Assembly: GCF_002250055.1 (NCBI RefSeq)
Contig: NZ_CP018866.1
Span: 3,464,501 to 3,528,500, forward strand
Length of the DNA: 64,000 nt
Source: Sutcliffiella cohnii
GTDB lineage: Bacteria; Bacillota; Bacilli; Bacillales; Bacillaceae_I
Direction: 5' to 3'
Shown here piece by piece: positions 45,906-55,455 of the stretch (positions within the stretch are counted from its first letter, which is position 1; every line of letters starts with the position of its first letter). The notes beneath the pieces are model-generated. The model made no database searches. It saw only the letters and a program-made list of their open reading frames with translations, and was not told the origin of the DNA. The position numbers were made by a program, and so were the translations under genes.

Positions 45906-46712
45906 CTATTGATTCTTCATCCACTCCGTTAATCTTCTCACTGTTCTTCGGTTTTGCTCTGGCGGAAAATAATGAGTAAATTCATAAAAATACCAACTTT
46001 CCACTCTTTTCTCTAATTCTTTCAAACGCTTCTCAAGACGAATGGAGTGTTCAATTGACACATTCTCATCCTTAGCACCATGAATTAATAGTACAGGACT
46101 TTTAATCTTTTCTACTTCATATAGTGGCGTTCGCCAATCATATCGCTCTGGTACTTTATTAGGAGTTCCACCAACTACTCTCTTTAACATTCTACGTAAA
46201 TCTACTCGCTCCTCATATGTTAAATGCATATCCGAGACACCGCCCCAGCATACAACTGACAGAACAGTAGGAAAATGAATGGCTGTTAATAAAGCCATTA
46301 CACCTCCTCTTGAAAATCCAAACACATGGATGCGATTTGCTTGAACTTTTTCGTATCGCTCAAGTAATTGATAAGCCGCAAATGCATCTTGGCGATCATC
46401 TCCTGCGAAGTCTTCGTTTCCCTCTCCACCTTGGTTCCCACGATAGAATGGTGCCATCACAACAAAACCTTCAGACGCAAACTGAACAATTCTTGCTACC
46501 CTAACTTGTCCAACATTTTTTATTCCCCCACGCAAGTAGAGGAAACCGTCATACTTTCCAGCCTCTTTAGGTTCGGCCAATAGACCCTTCACCTTTAAAC
46601 CACCACTCATATAAGTGATTGTATATACATCTATCTTTGAACTTGGAGAAGGAAACCGTTTTTTATCAATAATTTTTCCATCATTATTCACGTTTTTCAT
46701 CTCCTTAGGCAT
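45906..46712 (-). CDS. ytmA: Alpha/beta hydrolase, prolyl-oligopeptidase-like (YtmA)
   Basis: 268 residues. Nucleophile elbow FGFSRGG (about 139-145), catalytic Asp in HGAKDENVS and His near THYFPPEQN, plus the oxyanion segment YLRGGIKN: S9-type hydrolase domain without the propeller. Substrate unknown. Convergent with pckA and divergent from ytlA, as in B. subtilis. Confidence 0.83.
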   Translation of the reverse strand: MPKEMKNVNNDGKIIDKKRFPSPSSKIDVYTITYMSGGLKVKGLLAEPKEAGKYDGFLYLRGGIKNVGQVRVARIVQFASEGFVVMAPFYRGNQGGEGNEDFAGDDRQDAFAAYQLLERYEKVQANRIHVFGFSRGGVMALLTAIHFPTVLSVVCWGGVSDMHLTYEERVDLRRMLKRVVGGTPNKVPERYDWRTPLYEVEKIKSPVLLIHGAKDENVSIEHSIRLEKRLKELEKRVESWYFYEFTHYFPPEQNRRTVRRLTEWMKNQ

Positions 46713-46883
46713 TCACACATTTTTTCCTACATGAATATTGTAATTAGTAGTTGAACTTTCCTATTCATTTAGTGATTAGTTTAACTATTCCTGGACATTC
46801 CAGCAACTATATTCATTCCCCCGTATATATTGTTGGGCTGTCCAGTTTATATAAAACACTTCAAAGAGGAGGTTAGAAGTAAG

Positions 46884-47882
46884 ATGAAAAGATATGTAAA
46901 GATAATAAGTGCTTCCATAATTGGGTTTGTTTTATTATTTTCTATTGTTGCATGCGGAAATTCAAATGGTCAAACTGTTCGCGTTGCCGAAGTAACTCGC
47001 TCCATTTTTTATGCTCCCCAATATGTTGCGATTGAAAAAGGCTTTTTTGAAGAAGAAGGCTTGGATGTACAATTAACAACTGCATGGGGCGGGGACAAAA
47101 CGATGACAGCTTTACTTAGCAATGGAGCTGATATTGCATTAGTAGGCTCTGAAACTTCTATTTATGTTTATGCACAAGGTGCAACAGACCCTGTTATAAA
47201 TTTTGCACAATTAACACAAACAGATGGAACTTTTTTAGTTTCTCGTGAAAAACTGGATAATTTCAGCTGGGATGACTTGAAAGATACTACATTTTTAGGC
47301 CAACGTGTCGGCGGCATGCCACAAATGGTCGGTGAATTCGTATTAAAACAGCATGGTATCGATCCTCATAGCGACTTAAACTTAATTCAAAATATAGATT
47401 TCGGAAATATACCTAATGCTTTTGCATCTGGAACTGGTGACTTCGTACAATTATTTGAACCACAAGCAAGTATATTTGAAAAAGAAGGAATCGGTTATAT
47501 TGTGGCTTCATTCGGAACAGAGTCAGGTCTTGTCCCGTACACAACTTTTATGTCAAAACAAAGCTATATAAATGAAAATGAGGAAACTGTTGAAAAATTT
47601 ACGAGAGCTTTATATAAAGCACAACAATGGGTAGATAACCATTCTGCTAAAGAAGTGGCGGAAGTAATTCAAAGTTATTTTGATGATACTGAATTAGAAC
47701 TAATCGAAATGGTTGTTGATCGATATAAAAGCCAAGGCTCTTTTGCTACAGACCCAATATTAGATAAACAAGAGTGGGAGAACTTACAAGCAATTATGGA
47801 AGAAGCAGGAGAACTACCGACTCAAGTTGATCATGGGACGTTAGTAAATACAAACATCGCAGAAAACGTTATTGGAAATTAA
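46884..47882 (+). CDS. ytlA: ABC transporter substrate-binding lipoprotein YtlA (NMT1/SsuA-like)
   Basis: 332 residues from the ATG at 46884 (AGGAGG upstream). Signal peptide with lipobox IVAC, then the NMT1/THI5-like fold: RSIFYAPQYVAIEKGFFEEEGLDV and TALLSNGADIALVGSE. Related proteins bind sulfonates, nitrate or thiamine-pyrimidine precursors; no TPP riboswitch is visible, so the ligand stays open. First gene of ytlA-ytlC-ytlD. Confidence 0.87.
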   Translation: MKRYVKIISASIIGFVLLFSIVACGNSNGQTVRVAEVTRSIFYAPQYVAIEKGFFEEEGLDVQLTTAWGGDKTMTALLSNGADIALVGSETSIYVYAQGATDPVINFAQLTQTDGTFLVSREKLDNFSWDDLKDTTFLGQRVGGMPQMVGEFVLKQHGIDPHSDLNLIQNIDFGNIPNAFASGTGDFVQLFEPQASIFEKEGIGYIVASFGTESGLVPYTTFMSKQSYINENEETVEKFTRALYKAQQWVDNHSAKEVAEVIQSYFDDTELELIEMVVDRYKSQGSFATDPILDKQEWENLQAIMEEAGELPTQVDHGTLVNTNIAENVIGN

Positions 47883-47892
47883 GGTGATTTAA

Positions 47893-48669
47893 ATGAGTTT
47901 TTTAAAAATAGAAGCAGTAGATCATATATATTTATCTATGGATCGTACAACGAAAGCTTTAGAAAATGTCTCCTTATCTGTTGAAGAAGGAGAGTTCATC
48001 TCCTTTTTAGGCCCTAGTGGTTGTGGAAAAACGACGTTATTATCCATTGTTGCTGGGCTAATAAAACCAACGAATGGAGAAGTCTGGATTAAAGGAGCGA
48101 ATCCACTTCTAAACCGAGGAAATATTGGCTACATGCTACAACAAGATTATTTATTTCCTTGGAAGACAATTGAAGAAAATATTTTGCTCGGTCTAAAAAT
48201 CACAAATATGTTAGAAGAAGAAAAGAAACAGAAGGCACTATCTTTATTAACGGAAATAGGGTTAGAAAATGTTGAAAAGATGTATCCATCTGAACTATCG
48301 GGAGGAATGAGGCAGCGGGTAGCTTTAGTCAGAACGTTAGCAACGAATCCAATGTTATTACTTTTAGATGAGCCATTTTCCGCATTGGATTATCAAACAA
48401 AGTTAAAACTAGAAGATTTAGTTTCGGCTACATTAAAGGCTTTTGAAAAAACTGCGCTCCTTGTTACACACGATATCGGAGAAGCCATCGCAATGAGTGA
48501 CCGCATATTTTTATTTAAAGCTAATCCAGGGAAAATCGCAAAGACTTTTATCGTGCCAAATTCATTAAGAGAATTATCTCCTTTTCATGCAAGACAACAC
48601 CCTGACTACGCAACACTATTCCAAAAAATATGGAAGGAGTTGGAACAACTTGAACACCCAGAACAATGA
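47893..48669 (+). CDS. ytlC: ABC transporter ATPase YtlC
   Basis: 258 residues. Walker [10 protein letters not shown] (about 39-47), signature [15 protein letters not shown], Walker [13 protein letters not shown] and switch His in LVTHDIGEA; overall SsuB/TauB/NrtD type. It starts 10 bases after ytlA and overlaps ytlD by 20 bases, so all three are one transporter. Confidence 0.9.
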   Translation: MSFLKIEAVDHIYLSMDRTTKALENVSLSVEEGEFISFLGPSGCGKTTLLSIVAGLIKPTNGEVWIKGANPLLNRGNIGYMLQQDYLFPWKTIEENILLGLKITNMLEEEKKQKALSLLTEIGLENVEKMYPSELSGGMRQRVALVRTLATNPMLLLLDEPFSALDYQTKLKLEDLVSATLKAFEKTALLVTHDIGEAIAMSDRIFLFKANPGKIAKTFIVPNSLRELSPFHARQHPDYATLFQKIWKELEQLEHPEQ

Positions 48670-49459
48670 CAAACTGCTTCATGAAAAATATATAAAGCAG
48701 AAAAAAGTTGAAAAGCGATGGGTACGTTTTTTCCAGCTTCTCCTCTTCGTTTCTTTTTTCTCACTATGGGAAATAGCAGGAAAAAAACATTGGATTGACC
48801 CGTTACTATTTAGTTACCCATCTAAAATATTTCAACTGTTTATCGAAAAAATAGGCGATGGTTCGTTATACGTTCATACGAGTATCACTTTAATGGAAAC
48901 GATATTCGGATTTATATTAGGAACTCTATTAGGTACCATTTTAGCTGCAATTTTATGGTGGTCACCATTTTTCTCTAAAGTATTAGAGCCATATTTAGTA
49001 GTACTAAATGCAATGCCTAAAATTGCTTTAGGGCCTATCTTGATTGTAGCGATTGGCCCACATATGGGTTCTATCATCGCAATGGGTGCGCTTATTTCCA
49101 TCATCATTACAACAATAGTTGTTTATACATCTTTTAAAGAAGTAGACACCAACTACTTAAAAGTGTTACAAACATTTGGAGCTTCTAGAACTCAACTATT
49201 TAAAGAAGCCGTTTTACCAGCCTCCTATCCTACTATTATTTCCACATTGAAAGTAAACGTAGGGCTAGCTTGGGTTGGCGTTATTGTAGGTGAATTCCTT
49301 GTATCGTCAAAAGGTCTTGGCTACTTAATTATATACGGCTTCCAAGTATTTAATTTCACTTTAGTCCTTTTAAGCTTACTCGTAATCGCGGTCCTTGCTA
49401 CAATTATGTACCAATTAGTTGAGTTTTTAGAAAAAAAGCTAATTAAACACACAAAATAA
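48650..49459 (+). CDS. ytlD: ABC transporter permease YtlD (SsuC/TauC-like)
   Basis: 269 residues from a TTG at 48650 with GGAGTTGG upstream, lying inside the end of ytlC. Six spans; the EAA loop is [20 protein letters not shown] and the C-terminal [11 protein letters not shown] is typical of the SsuC/TauC group. The longer frame from 48587 would lie in the ytlC sequence without a ribosome site. Confidence 0.88.
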   Translation: MNTQNNDKLLHEKYIKQKKVEKRWVRFFQLLLFVSFFSLWEIAGKKHWIDPLLFSYPSKIFQLFIEKIGDGSLYVHTSITLMETIFGFILGTLLGTILAAILWWSPFFSKVLEPYLVVLNAMPKIALGPILIVAIGPHMGSIIAMGALISIIITTIVVYTSFKEVDTNYLKVLQTFGASRTQLFKEAVLPASYPTIISTLKVNVGLAWVGVIVGEFLVSSKGLGYLIIYGFQVFNFTLVLLSLLVIAVLATIMYQLVEFLEKKLIKHTK

Positions 49460-49460
49460 A

Positions 49461-49485
49461 AAAGGCTCCCTATAGGGTAGCCTTT
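49461..49485. terminator. Terminator between ytlD and ytkD
   Basis: AAAGGCT-CCC and GGG-AGCCTTT arms with a TATA loop, followed by T-rich sequence; genes converge. Confidence 0.8.
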
Positions 49486-49487
49486 AT

Positions 49488-49964
49488 TTAATTAATAAAT
49501 TGCTTCTCTCTTAATTTTTGTATGCTAAAAGTTAAAACATCATCTTTCATAATAAAACTATATGCATTATTACTTTTTATATTGGATGGTAACGATTGTA
49601 AAAGTACCGGACCTTTCGTTTCAAAATAATGCGCTTGTTTTTCTATTTCTTTTATTTGAGCAAAGTATACATTCTTAATAATCGTCTTATCTCGTCCGTT
49701 CACCTTATATTGCCCGACGTAGTAAAGCATATCTACTATTCCACCAGTTTCTTCTTTCACTTCTCTTATTGCCGCCTCATCAGCACTTTCTCCTTGCTCT
49801 ACCTTTCCTCCTGGGAACTCTAATCCTCTATTTTTATGTTTTGTCAATAACCACGTGTCGCGATATTTACATATGACCCAAACATGTTTTGGATGTTCAC
49901 TAAAAGGTAAATATTCGAAAGATAACATTACTTTATTATCGTACATATCATCAAATTGTAGCAT
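49488..49964 (-). CDS. ytkD: Nudix hydrolase YtkD (nucleoside triphosphatase)
   Basis: 158 residues from ATG 49964. A complete Nudix box is seen: GGKVEQGESADEAAIREVKE, then ETGG. B. subtilis YtkD hydrolyses oxidised and other nucleoside triphosphates and protects against mutagenic nucleotides; gene context next to dps (also stress-protective) agrees. An 11-residue upstream extension is possible but lacks a ribosome site. Confidence 0.87.
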   Translation of the reverse strand: MLQFDDMYDNKVMLSFEYLPFSEHPKHVWVICKYRDTWLLTKHKNRGLEFPGGKVEQGESADEAAIREVKEETGGIVDMLYYVGQYKVNGRDKTIIKNVYFAQIKEIEKQAHYFETKGPVLLQSLPSNIKSNNAYSFIMKDDVLTFSIQKLREKQFIN

Positions 49965-50069
49965 AAAAATAACCCCAACATTCCATTTTAAGAACAAGTA
50001 TTACTCATATACTTGATCGTTTTTTTACATCATAACATATCTTTCTAGCTAAATGGGAAGGAATTATTA

Positions 50070-50390
50070 TTATGATAATGGTCCATCCAAAAGTCCCTCA
50101 TTTTTAATATGCGCCTTTGTTTCGTCATCCCCTAGTTCATACAGCATTTTAAAAACTAACTGCAATCCATTATCATATCCATCGTTTTGTTTATCGTTAT
50201 GATACTGAATGTATGGCACGTGCGCTCTCCAAAATGATTGCCAATCAGAAGAATAGTTTTGGTCAAATAACTCCCTTAATTTCGTTATTTCTTCGTCATT
50301 AGCTTGAATCTCATAGTCCCAAGAAGTTGCTGTTTTAACTTGAGTAATAGCTCCTTCTGCAAGTGATACGTAATAAGTTTTTTTTTCCAT
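50070..50390 (-). CDS. Conserved-looking hypothetical protein, 106 residues
   Basis: Starts at ATG 50390 with AAAGGGATGG upstream. Beta then alpha pattern: KKTYYVSLAEGAITQ, WDYEIQANDEEITKLREL, NYSSDWQSFWRAHVPYIQYH. Acidic, soluble; Trp/His-rich centre. It resembles a small family found in bacilli that databases sometimes call hydrolase, but I cannot verify it. Transcribed toward ytkD. Confidence 0.65.
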   Translation of the reverse strand: MEKKTYYVSLAEGAITQVKTATSWDYEIQANDEEITKLRELFDQNYSSDWQSFWRAHVPYIQYHNDKQNDGYDNGLQLVFKMLYELGDDETKAHIKNEGLLDGPLS

Positions 50391-50548
50391 CTTAACCATC
50401 CCTTTCTTTTACAGTGGCATGCATCTCTTTCCATTATTCTTACTCAAACATGCCACTTTATTCTCGTTTAGAAGGTACATTGCTTATTACTACAATCGAA
50501 TACATGATTACCACGTTTATACATAAGCTAAAAAAAGAGGAGGTTAAA

Positions 50549-50803
50549 ATGATGTCATACTTAGATCGAATTTTTGAAAAATATCGGCACAAATGGGTAC
50601 GTGAGGATGAAGATGTAGATGCGATTACAATTTCTATCGTCCAAAATTTAGATAGAAATAACTGCTTAACTATTTTAAAAGAACTTGAGGAAGAAGAATT
50701 ACAAAGCTTAATAGCTATAGTATTACGGGAGAAAATAAAAGACAGACTATCTATAGATAGTGATATTTATCCGACTACATCTAGTAGCGGGCTGTTACAT
50801 TAA
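50549..50803 (+). CDS. Small acidic helical protein, DUF6154-like
   Basis: 84 residues from ATG 50549 (GAGGAGGTT site). Sequence features: YLDRIFEKYRHKWVREDEDV, IVQNLDRNNCLTILKELEEE, REKIKDRLS. All-helical, acidic, no signal. Similar in size and pattern to a DUF6154 family of bacilli from memory. Function unknown. The longer open frame from 50414 has no ribosome site. Confidence 0.65.
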   Translation: MMSYLDRIFEKYRHKWVREDEDVDAITISIVQNLDRNNCLTILKELEEEELQSLIAIVLREKIKDRLSIDSDIYPTTSSSGLLH

Positions 50804-50871
50804 CATAAAAGAGCCTACAGGTTTATAGAACTATTTATAAACTTTCCTTACGATAACATAAGCATGAAAAG

Positions 50872-50896
50872 AGCCTTCGATAATATATCGAAGGCT
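50872..50896. terminator. Terminator of dps
   Basis: AGCCTTCGATA and TATCGAAGGCT arms with flanking A-run and T-run; lies at the dps 3' end. Confidence 0.8.
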
Positions 50897-50907
50897 TTTA
50901 CAAACTA

Positions 50908-51345
50908 TTATTGCATGAATGCTTTTAACATCCAATTATGCTTTTCTACACTTGCATGAATTGCTAACAGCATATCTCCAGTTGTTTCATCGCCTGCCTG
51001 TTCAGCAATTTCCATTCCTTCTCTTAATTCAGAAATTAAAACGTCAAAGTCAGAAGCGATAGAAGCTACCATTTGTTGAGCGCTTTTCTCTCCTTCTGCT
51101 TCTATAATAGAAGAAATTTCTAGTATTTCCTTCATTGTACCAACAGGTTCCCCACCAATTGCTAGTAACCGTTCAGCTAGAGAATCAATATGTGTAGCCG
51201 CCTCGGTATAAAGCTCTTCAAACTTAGCATGTAAAGTAAAGAACTCTGGTCCCTTCACAAACCAATGATAGTTATGTAATTTGATGAAAAGTACACTCCA
51301 ATTGGCAACTTGTTTATTTACGACATTCGTTAATTTTTGTTCCAT
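50908..51345 (-). CDS. dps: Dps-family mini-ferritin
   Basis: 145 residues, four-helix ferritin-like. The intersubunit ferroxidase motif is seen as LHNYHWFVKGPEFFTLHAKFEE: His, Asp/Glu ligands in the Dps arrangement. It stores iron and consumes hydrogen peroxide, protecting DNA. Position near ytkD and ytzI matches B. subtilis ytkB (dps). Confidence 0.93.
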   Translation of the reverse strand: MEQKLTNVVNKQVANWSVLFIKLHNYHWFVKGPEFFTLHAKFEELYTEAATHIDSLAERLLAIGGEPVGTMKEILEISSIIEAEGEKSAQQMVASIASDFDVLISELREGMEIAEQAGDETTGDMLLAIHASVEKHNWMLKAFMQ

Positions 51346-51459
51346 ATTTATCTCCTCCTATTACTATCAATACCCGTTTATTTTTACCTTAAACTTTTAT
51401 TCATATCCTCACAAATAGCTTTTTTCATGATAGAATGAAGTTGCTAGAGGAGGAATGTC

Positions 51460-51615
51460 ATGATAAAAATATTAATTCTATGTATTGTTATCGTAATAGT
51501 TGTCTTGCTTCTAACGTTACTTACGACAAATAAAGCATATAAATATGAACATACTGTTGATCCTATAGACGATGACCAATTACGAGATGATAATTGTGAA
51601 CAAAGGAATAAATAG
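51460..51615 (+). CDS. ytzI: Small single-span membrane protein YtzI
   Basis: 51 residues: one hydrophobic helix (ILILCIVIVIVVLLLTLLT, about 4-22), then TNKAYKYEHTVDPIDDDQL and a charged tail. AGAGGAGGAATG gives an ideal ribosome site. Pattern NK-Y-Y-H-VDP agrees with B. subtilis YtzI as remembered, next to dps. Too short to be found by length alone. Function unknown. Confidence 0.75.
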   Translation: MIKILILCIVIVIVVLLLTLLTTNKAYKYEHTVDPIDDDQLRDDNCEQRNK

Positions 51616-51689
51616 AAAATCTCCAGTAGCTGCCGTATCCGCATGCTAACCAATTTTTTAGAGGTACGCTTTAAGACAATAACGTAAAA

Positions 51690-51713
51690 AAGTTGCGAAT
51701 ACAATTCGCAACT
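51690..51713. terminator. Bidirectional terminator, ytzI and ycgQ
   Basis: AAGTTGCGAAT and ATTCGCAACTT with a 2-3 base loop, A-run before and T-run after. Confidence 0.85.
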
Positions 51714-51716
51714 TTT

Positions 51717-52655
51717 TTAGTAATATTCATAAATATAGGGATTTTTCGGCTGTTCGATCTTTTCTAATGAATCTACTTGTATATACGGTAAAATCCATCC
51801 ATTGTATTCAATTACTTCTAAAACACCTGAAACACTAACCCATTCATCTAGCTCTAGGTTTTGTCCACCAGGCATATTCGATAAAGTCCCATATACACCA
51901 GCATCCGCTACACAACACGATAAGCCGAAACGGGCTACTACAAACTGATTTTCTGTAAAATCAGGCTCCCTATAAACGAAGCCAATCATCTCAATTCGCT
52001 TTCCTACAAATTCTTCTGGGGACATGTCCACAATATTCATAATCGGAATATAACGGTCATCATCGACAACAATCGTATCAGAATTTAGTAACTCTACTTT
52101 TAATTCCTCATAAAACCCTTCAGGTGGCTCTATTATTTCAAATCCTTCTGGATGCTCTAATGGAACATCATTTAACCGTTCATCTAACGACTCCATGTAT
52201 GCTTCTGGATCTTCTAAATACCGCTCCGCTCTTGACGTATCAAATTCCTCTATTTGCTCTTGGCGCTCCTCCGCAAGCTTCTTAGAGCTCGTAAAACCTC
52301 TTTTATCGATAATCGAGCTGTCTAGTATGTTATCTGAGAACATAAACCCTGTTACAATAGGAAAGATAAATAGGGAATAGATTAAAACAGACTGAATTGG
52401 AGAAGAGTTTCCTCCGTGATCAAATCCACAATTGCACACAAGTTCTTCGATTTTTTTAGAACCACTTCTCCAAATTTGTTGGATTCCTAATATGAACAAC
52501 ACTGCAACTGCAAAATACATAAACGGCATCATACGTGGTGCAATAAAATTAATGATATCACCACTTACAATTAATTTAAAAAACAGCAATGTAAATCCTA
52601 AAAGAATAATTCCTCGTATATAAATATGAAAACTATAGTCCCTGTTCTGTTCCAC
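51717..52655 (-). CDS. ycgQ: TIGR03943/DUF1980 membrane protein YcgQ
   Basis: 312 residues from the GTG at 52655 (AGGTGAG upstream); a GTG at 52664 is an alternative. Two to three N-terminal spans, a Cys/His loop VCNCGFDHGG, then a hydrophilic C-terminal domain ending in an OB-like RFGLSCCVADAGVYG. It partners the DUF318 permease: the permease gene ends six or more bases upstream in the same direction. The pair is usually tied to metal (zinc) homeostasis, but transport substrate is not proven. Confidence 0.82.
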   Translation of the reverse strand: MEQNRDYSFHIYIRGIILLGFTLLFFKLIVSGDIINFIAPRMMPFMYFAVAVLFILGIQQIWRSGSKKIEELVCNCGFDHGGNSSPIQSVLIYSLFIFPIVTGFMFSDNILDSSIIDKRGFTSSKKLAEERQEQIEEFDTSRAERYLEDPEAYMESLDERLNDVPLEHPEGFEIIEPPEGFYEELKVELLNSDTIVVDDDRYIPIMNIVDMSPEEFVGKRIEMIGFVYREPDFTENQFVVARFGLSCCVADAGVYGTLSNMPGGQNLELDEWVSVSGVLEVIEYNGWILPYIQVDSLEKIEQPKNPYIYEYY

Positions 52656-52669
52656 TTTTCTCACCTTCC

Positions 52670-53665
52670 TTAAAGAACAATTTGTTGAAATACTAGAATA
52701 CTAGAAAATACCACTACCGTAACTACTGCAATAAATACTAGCACGAATTTCACTCTAAAATACGCAAATAACATGACCGTATTTTTCAGATCAATCATTG
52801 GTCCGTAAATTAAAAACGCAAGTAAGGAACCGGTAGAAAAAGTGGACCCAAATGAAGCAGCTACAAACGCGTCTGCCTCGGAACATAGTGACAGAACATA
52901 TGCAAATGCCATCATTACAGCAGGTCCAAAGATTTCATGAGACCCAATAGCTGTTAGAAGACTACGGTCTAAAAACGTTTGAAATAAACTAGCGACAAAG
53001 GCACCGATAATGAAGTATTTACCCATTTCGAAAAATTCATCACTAGCATGATAGAAAGTAGTTTTCCACTTATTTTGTGGCTTTTCTTCCACCATTTCTT
53101 GCCTACCGATTAATTCATTTTTTGTCCAGCGTAATTGATTATTATTTTTAAAAAGTAAAAGCATAAGGAGTCCAATTATAATAGATAGAAAGAACGCTAG
53201 TCCAAATCTTCCATACAAAATAGTTGGATTGCCATTAAAAGCATAATAGGTTGAGAGTACAACGATGGGGTTTAATATTGGAGCACCAACTAATAAGACA
53301 ACTCCTACGTGTAGCGGCATCCCTTTTTTTATTAGCCTCCGCACAACCGGAATTATCGCACATTCACAAATCGGAAAAATGACCCCTAATATAGCAGCTG
53401 GTATGATGGCACCGACCGCATTTTTAGGAAGAAACCTTTTAATGGTATCTTCCGAAACAAAAGTTTGAATGAGCGCAGAAGCAAAAACTCCAAGTAGTAA
53501 AAAAGGGATTGCTTCTAATACTATACTTAAAAAGATGGTATTAACATTCAACCATTGTCCAGGAATATTAAATGTTAAATCTTTTAAATCGACAAAGAAA
53601 AATAAATATAAAAACAGACCGATTAATCCTAGTCCAATAACTTCTTTCCAAACTTTTTTAAACAT
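52670..53665 (-). CDS. ycgR: DUF318-family permease YcgR
   Basis: 331 residues from ATG 53665 (AAGGAG). About eight spans; SEDTIKRFLPKNAVGAIIPA, FPICECAIIPVVRRLIKKGM and LCSEADAFVAASF are DUF318 permease motifs, with the Cys-Glu-Cys triad likely functional. Operon with ycgQ. I see no Zur box upstream, in contrast to the zinc genes further right. Confidence 0.83.
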   Translation of the reverse strand: MFKKVWKEVIGLGLIGLFLYLFFFVDLKDLTFNIPGQWLNVNTIFLSIVLEAIPFLLLGVFASALIQTFVSEDTIKRFLPKNAVGAIIPAAILGVIFPICECAIIPVVRRLIKKGMPLHVGVVLLVGAPILNPIVVLSTYYAFNGNPTILYGRFGLAFFLSIIIGLLMLLLFKNNNQLRWTKNELIGRQEMVEEKPQNKWKTTFYHASDEFFEMGKYFIIGAFVASLFQTFLDRSLLTAIGSHEIFGPAVMMAFAYVLSLCSEADAFVAASFGSTFSTGSLLAFLIYGPMIDLKNTVMLFAYFRVKFVLVFIAVVTVVVFSSILVFQQIVL

Positions 53666-53821
53666 ATTCATCTCCTTAAAAAAATATTTATAACTTTTAC
53701 AATGTATTTATCAATTTCCAAGCGTTATTTTTTGTATTATATCATATCGTTTTTATATCTTTTTAAATATTTATTAAATTAGTAAGGGAAATAGATGGAA
53801 AAGTTGATTATAGAATAAAAA

Positions 53822-53841
53822 AAACTGCCACTTGGCAGTTT
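53822..53841 (-). terminator. Terminator of luxS
   Basis: AAACTGCCA and TGGCAGTTT arms with a minimal loop; flanked by A and T runs. Confidence 0.85.
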
Positions 53842-53848
53842 TTTTACA

Positions 53849-54322
53849 TTAACCGAAAACTTTTGTTAATTCCATTTTATCTTGTGATAACCAGAAACGC
53901 ATTAATCGTTTCGCACCTTCTAAATCATGCAATTTCGCCTGCCCACACTCTTTTTCAGTAGCAGCTGGAACAATTTCTGTTTCAAGCGCATCTGTTAGTG
54001 TAGCTTCTAGTAAATCGATAACCTCTTCTACTGTTGGTGCCCCACTTACTACTAAATAGTAACCAGTTTGGCAACCCATCGGAGAAATATCAATTATATC
54101 AAAATGATTATATTTTTCAGCATGTGTTCTTATGTTAATTGCTAATAAATGCTCTAACGTATGAATCACGTCTGGCTTCATCGCTTGTTTATTTGGTTGA
54201 CAAAAACGAATATCAAATTTATTTACTTCACCGTCTGTACCTACTTTGTGTACACCACAATGGCGAACATACGGTGCTTTTACAGCATTATGATCAAGTT
54301 CAAAGCTTTCAACTGAAGGCAT
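53849..54322 (-). CDS. luxS: S-ribosylhomocysteine lyase LuxS
   Basis: 157 residues from ATG 54322. Metal-binding HTLEH (about 53-57) and Cys in ECGQAKLHD (about 127), plus [10 protein letters not shown] with the catalytic Cys. It splits S-ribosylhomocysteine into homocysteine and the AI-2 precursor, closing the SAM methyl cycle. Full length. Confidence 0.96.
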   Translation of the reverse strand: MPSVESFELDHNAVKAPYVRHCGVHKVGTDGEVNKFDIRFCQPNKQAMKPDVIHTLEHLLAINIRTHAEKYNHFDIIDISPMGCQTGYYLVVSGAPTVEEVIDLLEATLTDALETEIVPAATEKECGQAKLHDLEGAKRLMRFWLSQDKMELTKVFG

Positions 54323-54458
54323 GAACAACACCCCTATCATTTAATTTAATACATCTCTAACATTATAACAAACTTTTATTCCGATTAAAACAATCCGAAT
54401 TATTAGTTTTTCTCTTTTAATCGTTTTAGTCTATAATAATAGTAGGAGGCGACTGCTT

Positions 54459-54686
54459 TTGAAACAGCTTTTCTTACTTTTAATTAAATTTTACCAAAAA
54501 GTAATTTCCCCACTAAAACCACCAACATGTCGTTTTTATCCAACGTGTTCTCATTATGGAATGGAAGCAATCCAACGTTTTGGTGCTTTAAAAGGTGGCT
54601 GGCTAACTATAAAAAGAATTTTCAAATGTCACCCATTTCATCCAGGTGGTATGGATCCTGTACCTGAAAAGAAAGCAAAAAATTAA
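54459..54686 (+). CDS. yidD: Membrane protein insertion efficiency factor YidD (YtjA)
   Basis: 75 residues from a TTG with AGGAGG upstream. The family Cys motif [15 protein letters not shown] is intact, as is CHPFHPGG. It helps membrane insertion with the YidC/SpoIIIJ system. Convergent with ytiB; the two stop codons overlap in TTAA. Confidence 0.92.
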   Translation: MKQLFLLLIKFYQKVISPLKPPTCRFYPTCSHYGMEAIQRFGALKGGWLTIKRIFKCHPFHPGGMDPVPEKKAKN

Positions 54687-55249
54687 TCGGATTCGTAACC
54701 ATTTATTACTACATCTAACTTTCCTGTATGAGGATCAATGACAAGTCCATGTACAGGAAGGTTAGAAGGAAGTAGGGGATGGTTATTAATAGTATCCACA
54801 CTTTCACGTACACTCTCTTCTACACTTTGAAACCCTTTTAAGAAGCTCTTAATATCTACACCTGCATATTTTAATGCTTCAATTTTTTCTACAGCAATTC
54901 CACGATCTTTCATTTTTTGAATCATAGAATCTGCGTTAATACTTCCCATTCCACAATCATGATGGCCTACTACCATTACTTCATCTGCATTTAGTTCGTA
55001 TACTGCTACTAATATGCTTCTCATAATACTTCCGAATGGGTGAGAAACTAATGCACCAGCATTTTTTACGATTTTCATATCTCCATGCTTAAAGTTTAGT
55101 GCACTTGGTAGTAATTCGAGTAATCTAGTGTCCATACAAGAAAGTACAACAACTTTCTTATTTGGAAACTTAGTTGTTTCGTATTTTAAATATTCTTTGT
55201 TTCTAACAAAATTACTGTTATGTTCTAAAATTTCTTCTAAAAGTTTCAA
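54683..55249 (-). CDS. ytiB: Beta-class carbonic anhydrase YtiB
   Basis: 188 residues. Zinc and active-site residues: CMDTRL (Cys38-x-Asp-x-Arg) and GHHDCG later give the Cys, His, Cys set of beta carbonic anhydrases. Interconverts CO2 and bicarbonate. Near yidD and luxS as in B. subtilis. Adjacent to the Zur-controlled genes on its upstream side, though read away from the Zur box. Confidence 0.9.
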   Translation of the reverse strand: MKLLEEILEHNSNFVRNKEYLKYETTKFPNKKVVVLSCMDTRLLELLPSALNFKHGDMKIVKNAGALVSHPFGSIMRSILVAVYELNADEVMVVGHHDCGMGSINADSMIQKMKDRGIAVEKIEALKYAGVDIKSFLKGFQSVEESVRESVDTINNHPLLPSNLPVHGLVIDPHTGKLDVVINGYESD

Positions 55250-55350
55250 CTAAATCACCTCTAAATCAAATAATTTCATAGCCCTAAAATAAATGATAAA
55301 ATAAAACTGTTGTCAAAGCCAATCTTTTTTAGTAATATACATAATGTAAA

Positions 55351-55365
55351 TCGTAATAATTACGA
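55351..55365. promoter_or_regulatory. Zur box (perfect)
   Basis: TCGTAATAATTACGA is a perfect 15-base palindromic match to the B. subtilis Zur consensus TCGTAATNATTACGA. It lies between divergent ytiB and the ZagA-like gene. Confidence 0.92.
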
Positions 55366-55412
55366 TTAGTTAATCATATTCATTACTCAAGCGCAGAAAC
55401 ACACTTTTTAAA

Positions 55413-55427
55413 TCGTAATGATTTTGA
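55413..55427 (+). promoter_or_regulatory. Second, degenerate Zur box
   Basis: TCGTAATGATTTTGA matches the Zur consensus with two mismatches in the right half. 43 bases before the ZagA-like start codon. Confidence 0.55.
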
Positions 55428-55455
55428 TTTAATAGTTTAATAAAAGGAGAACGAA

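Noticed and set aside
46713..46883. TPP riboswitch before ytlA
   Set aside because: The THI5-like binding domain suggested it, but the conserved TPP segments (CTGAGA, ACCTGA) are absent.
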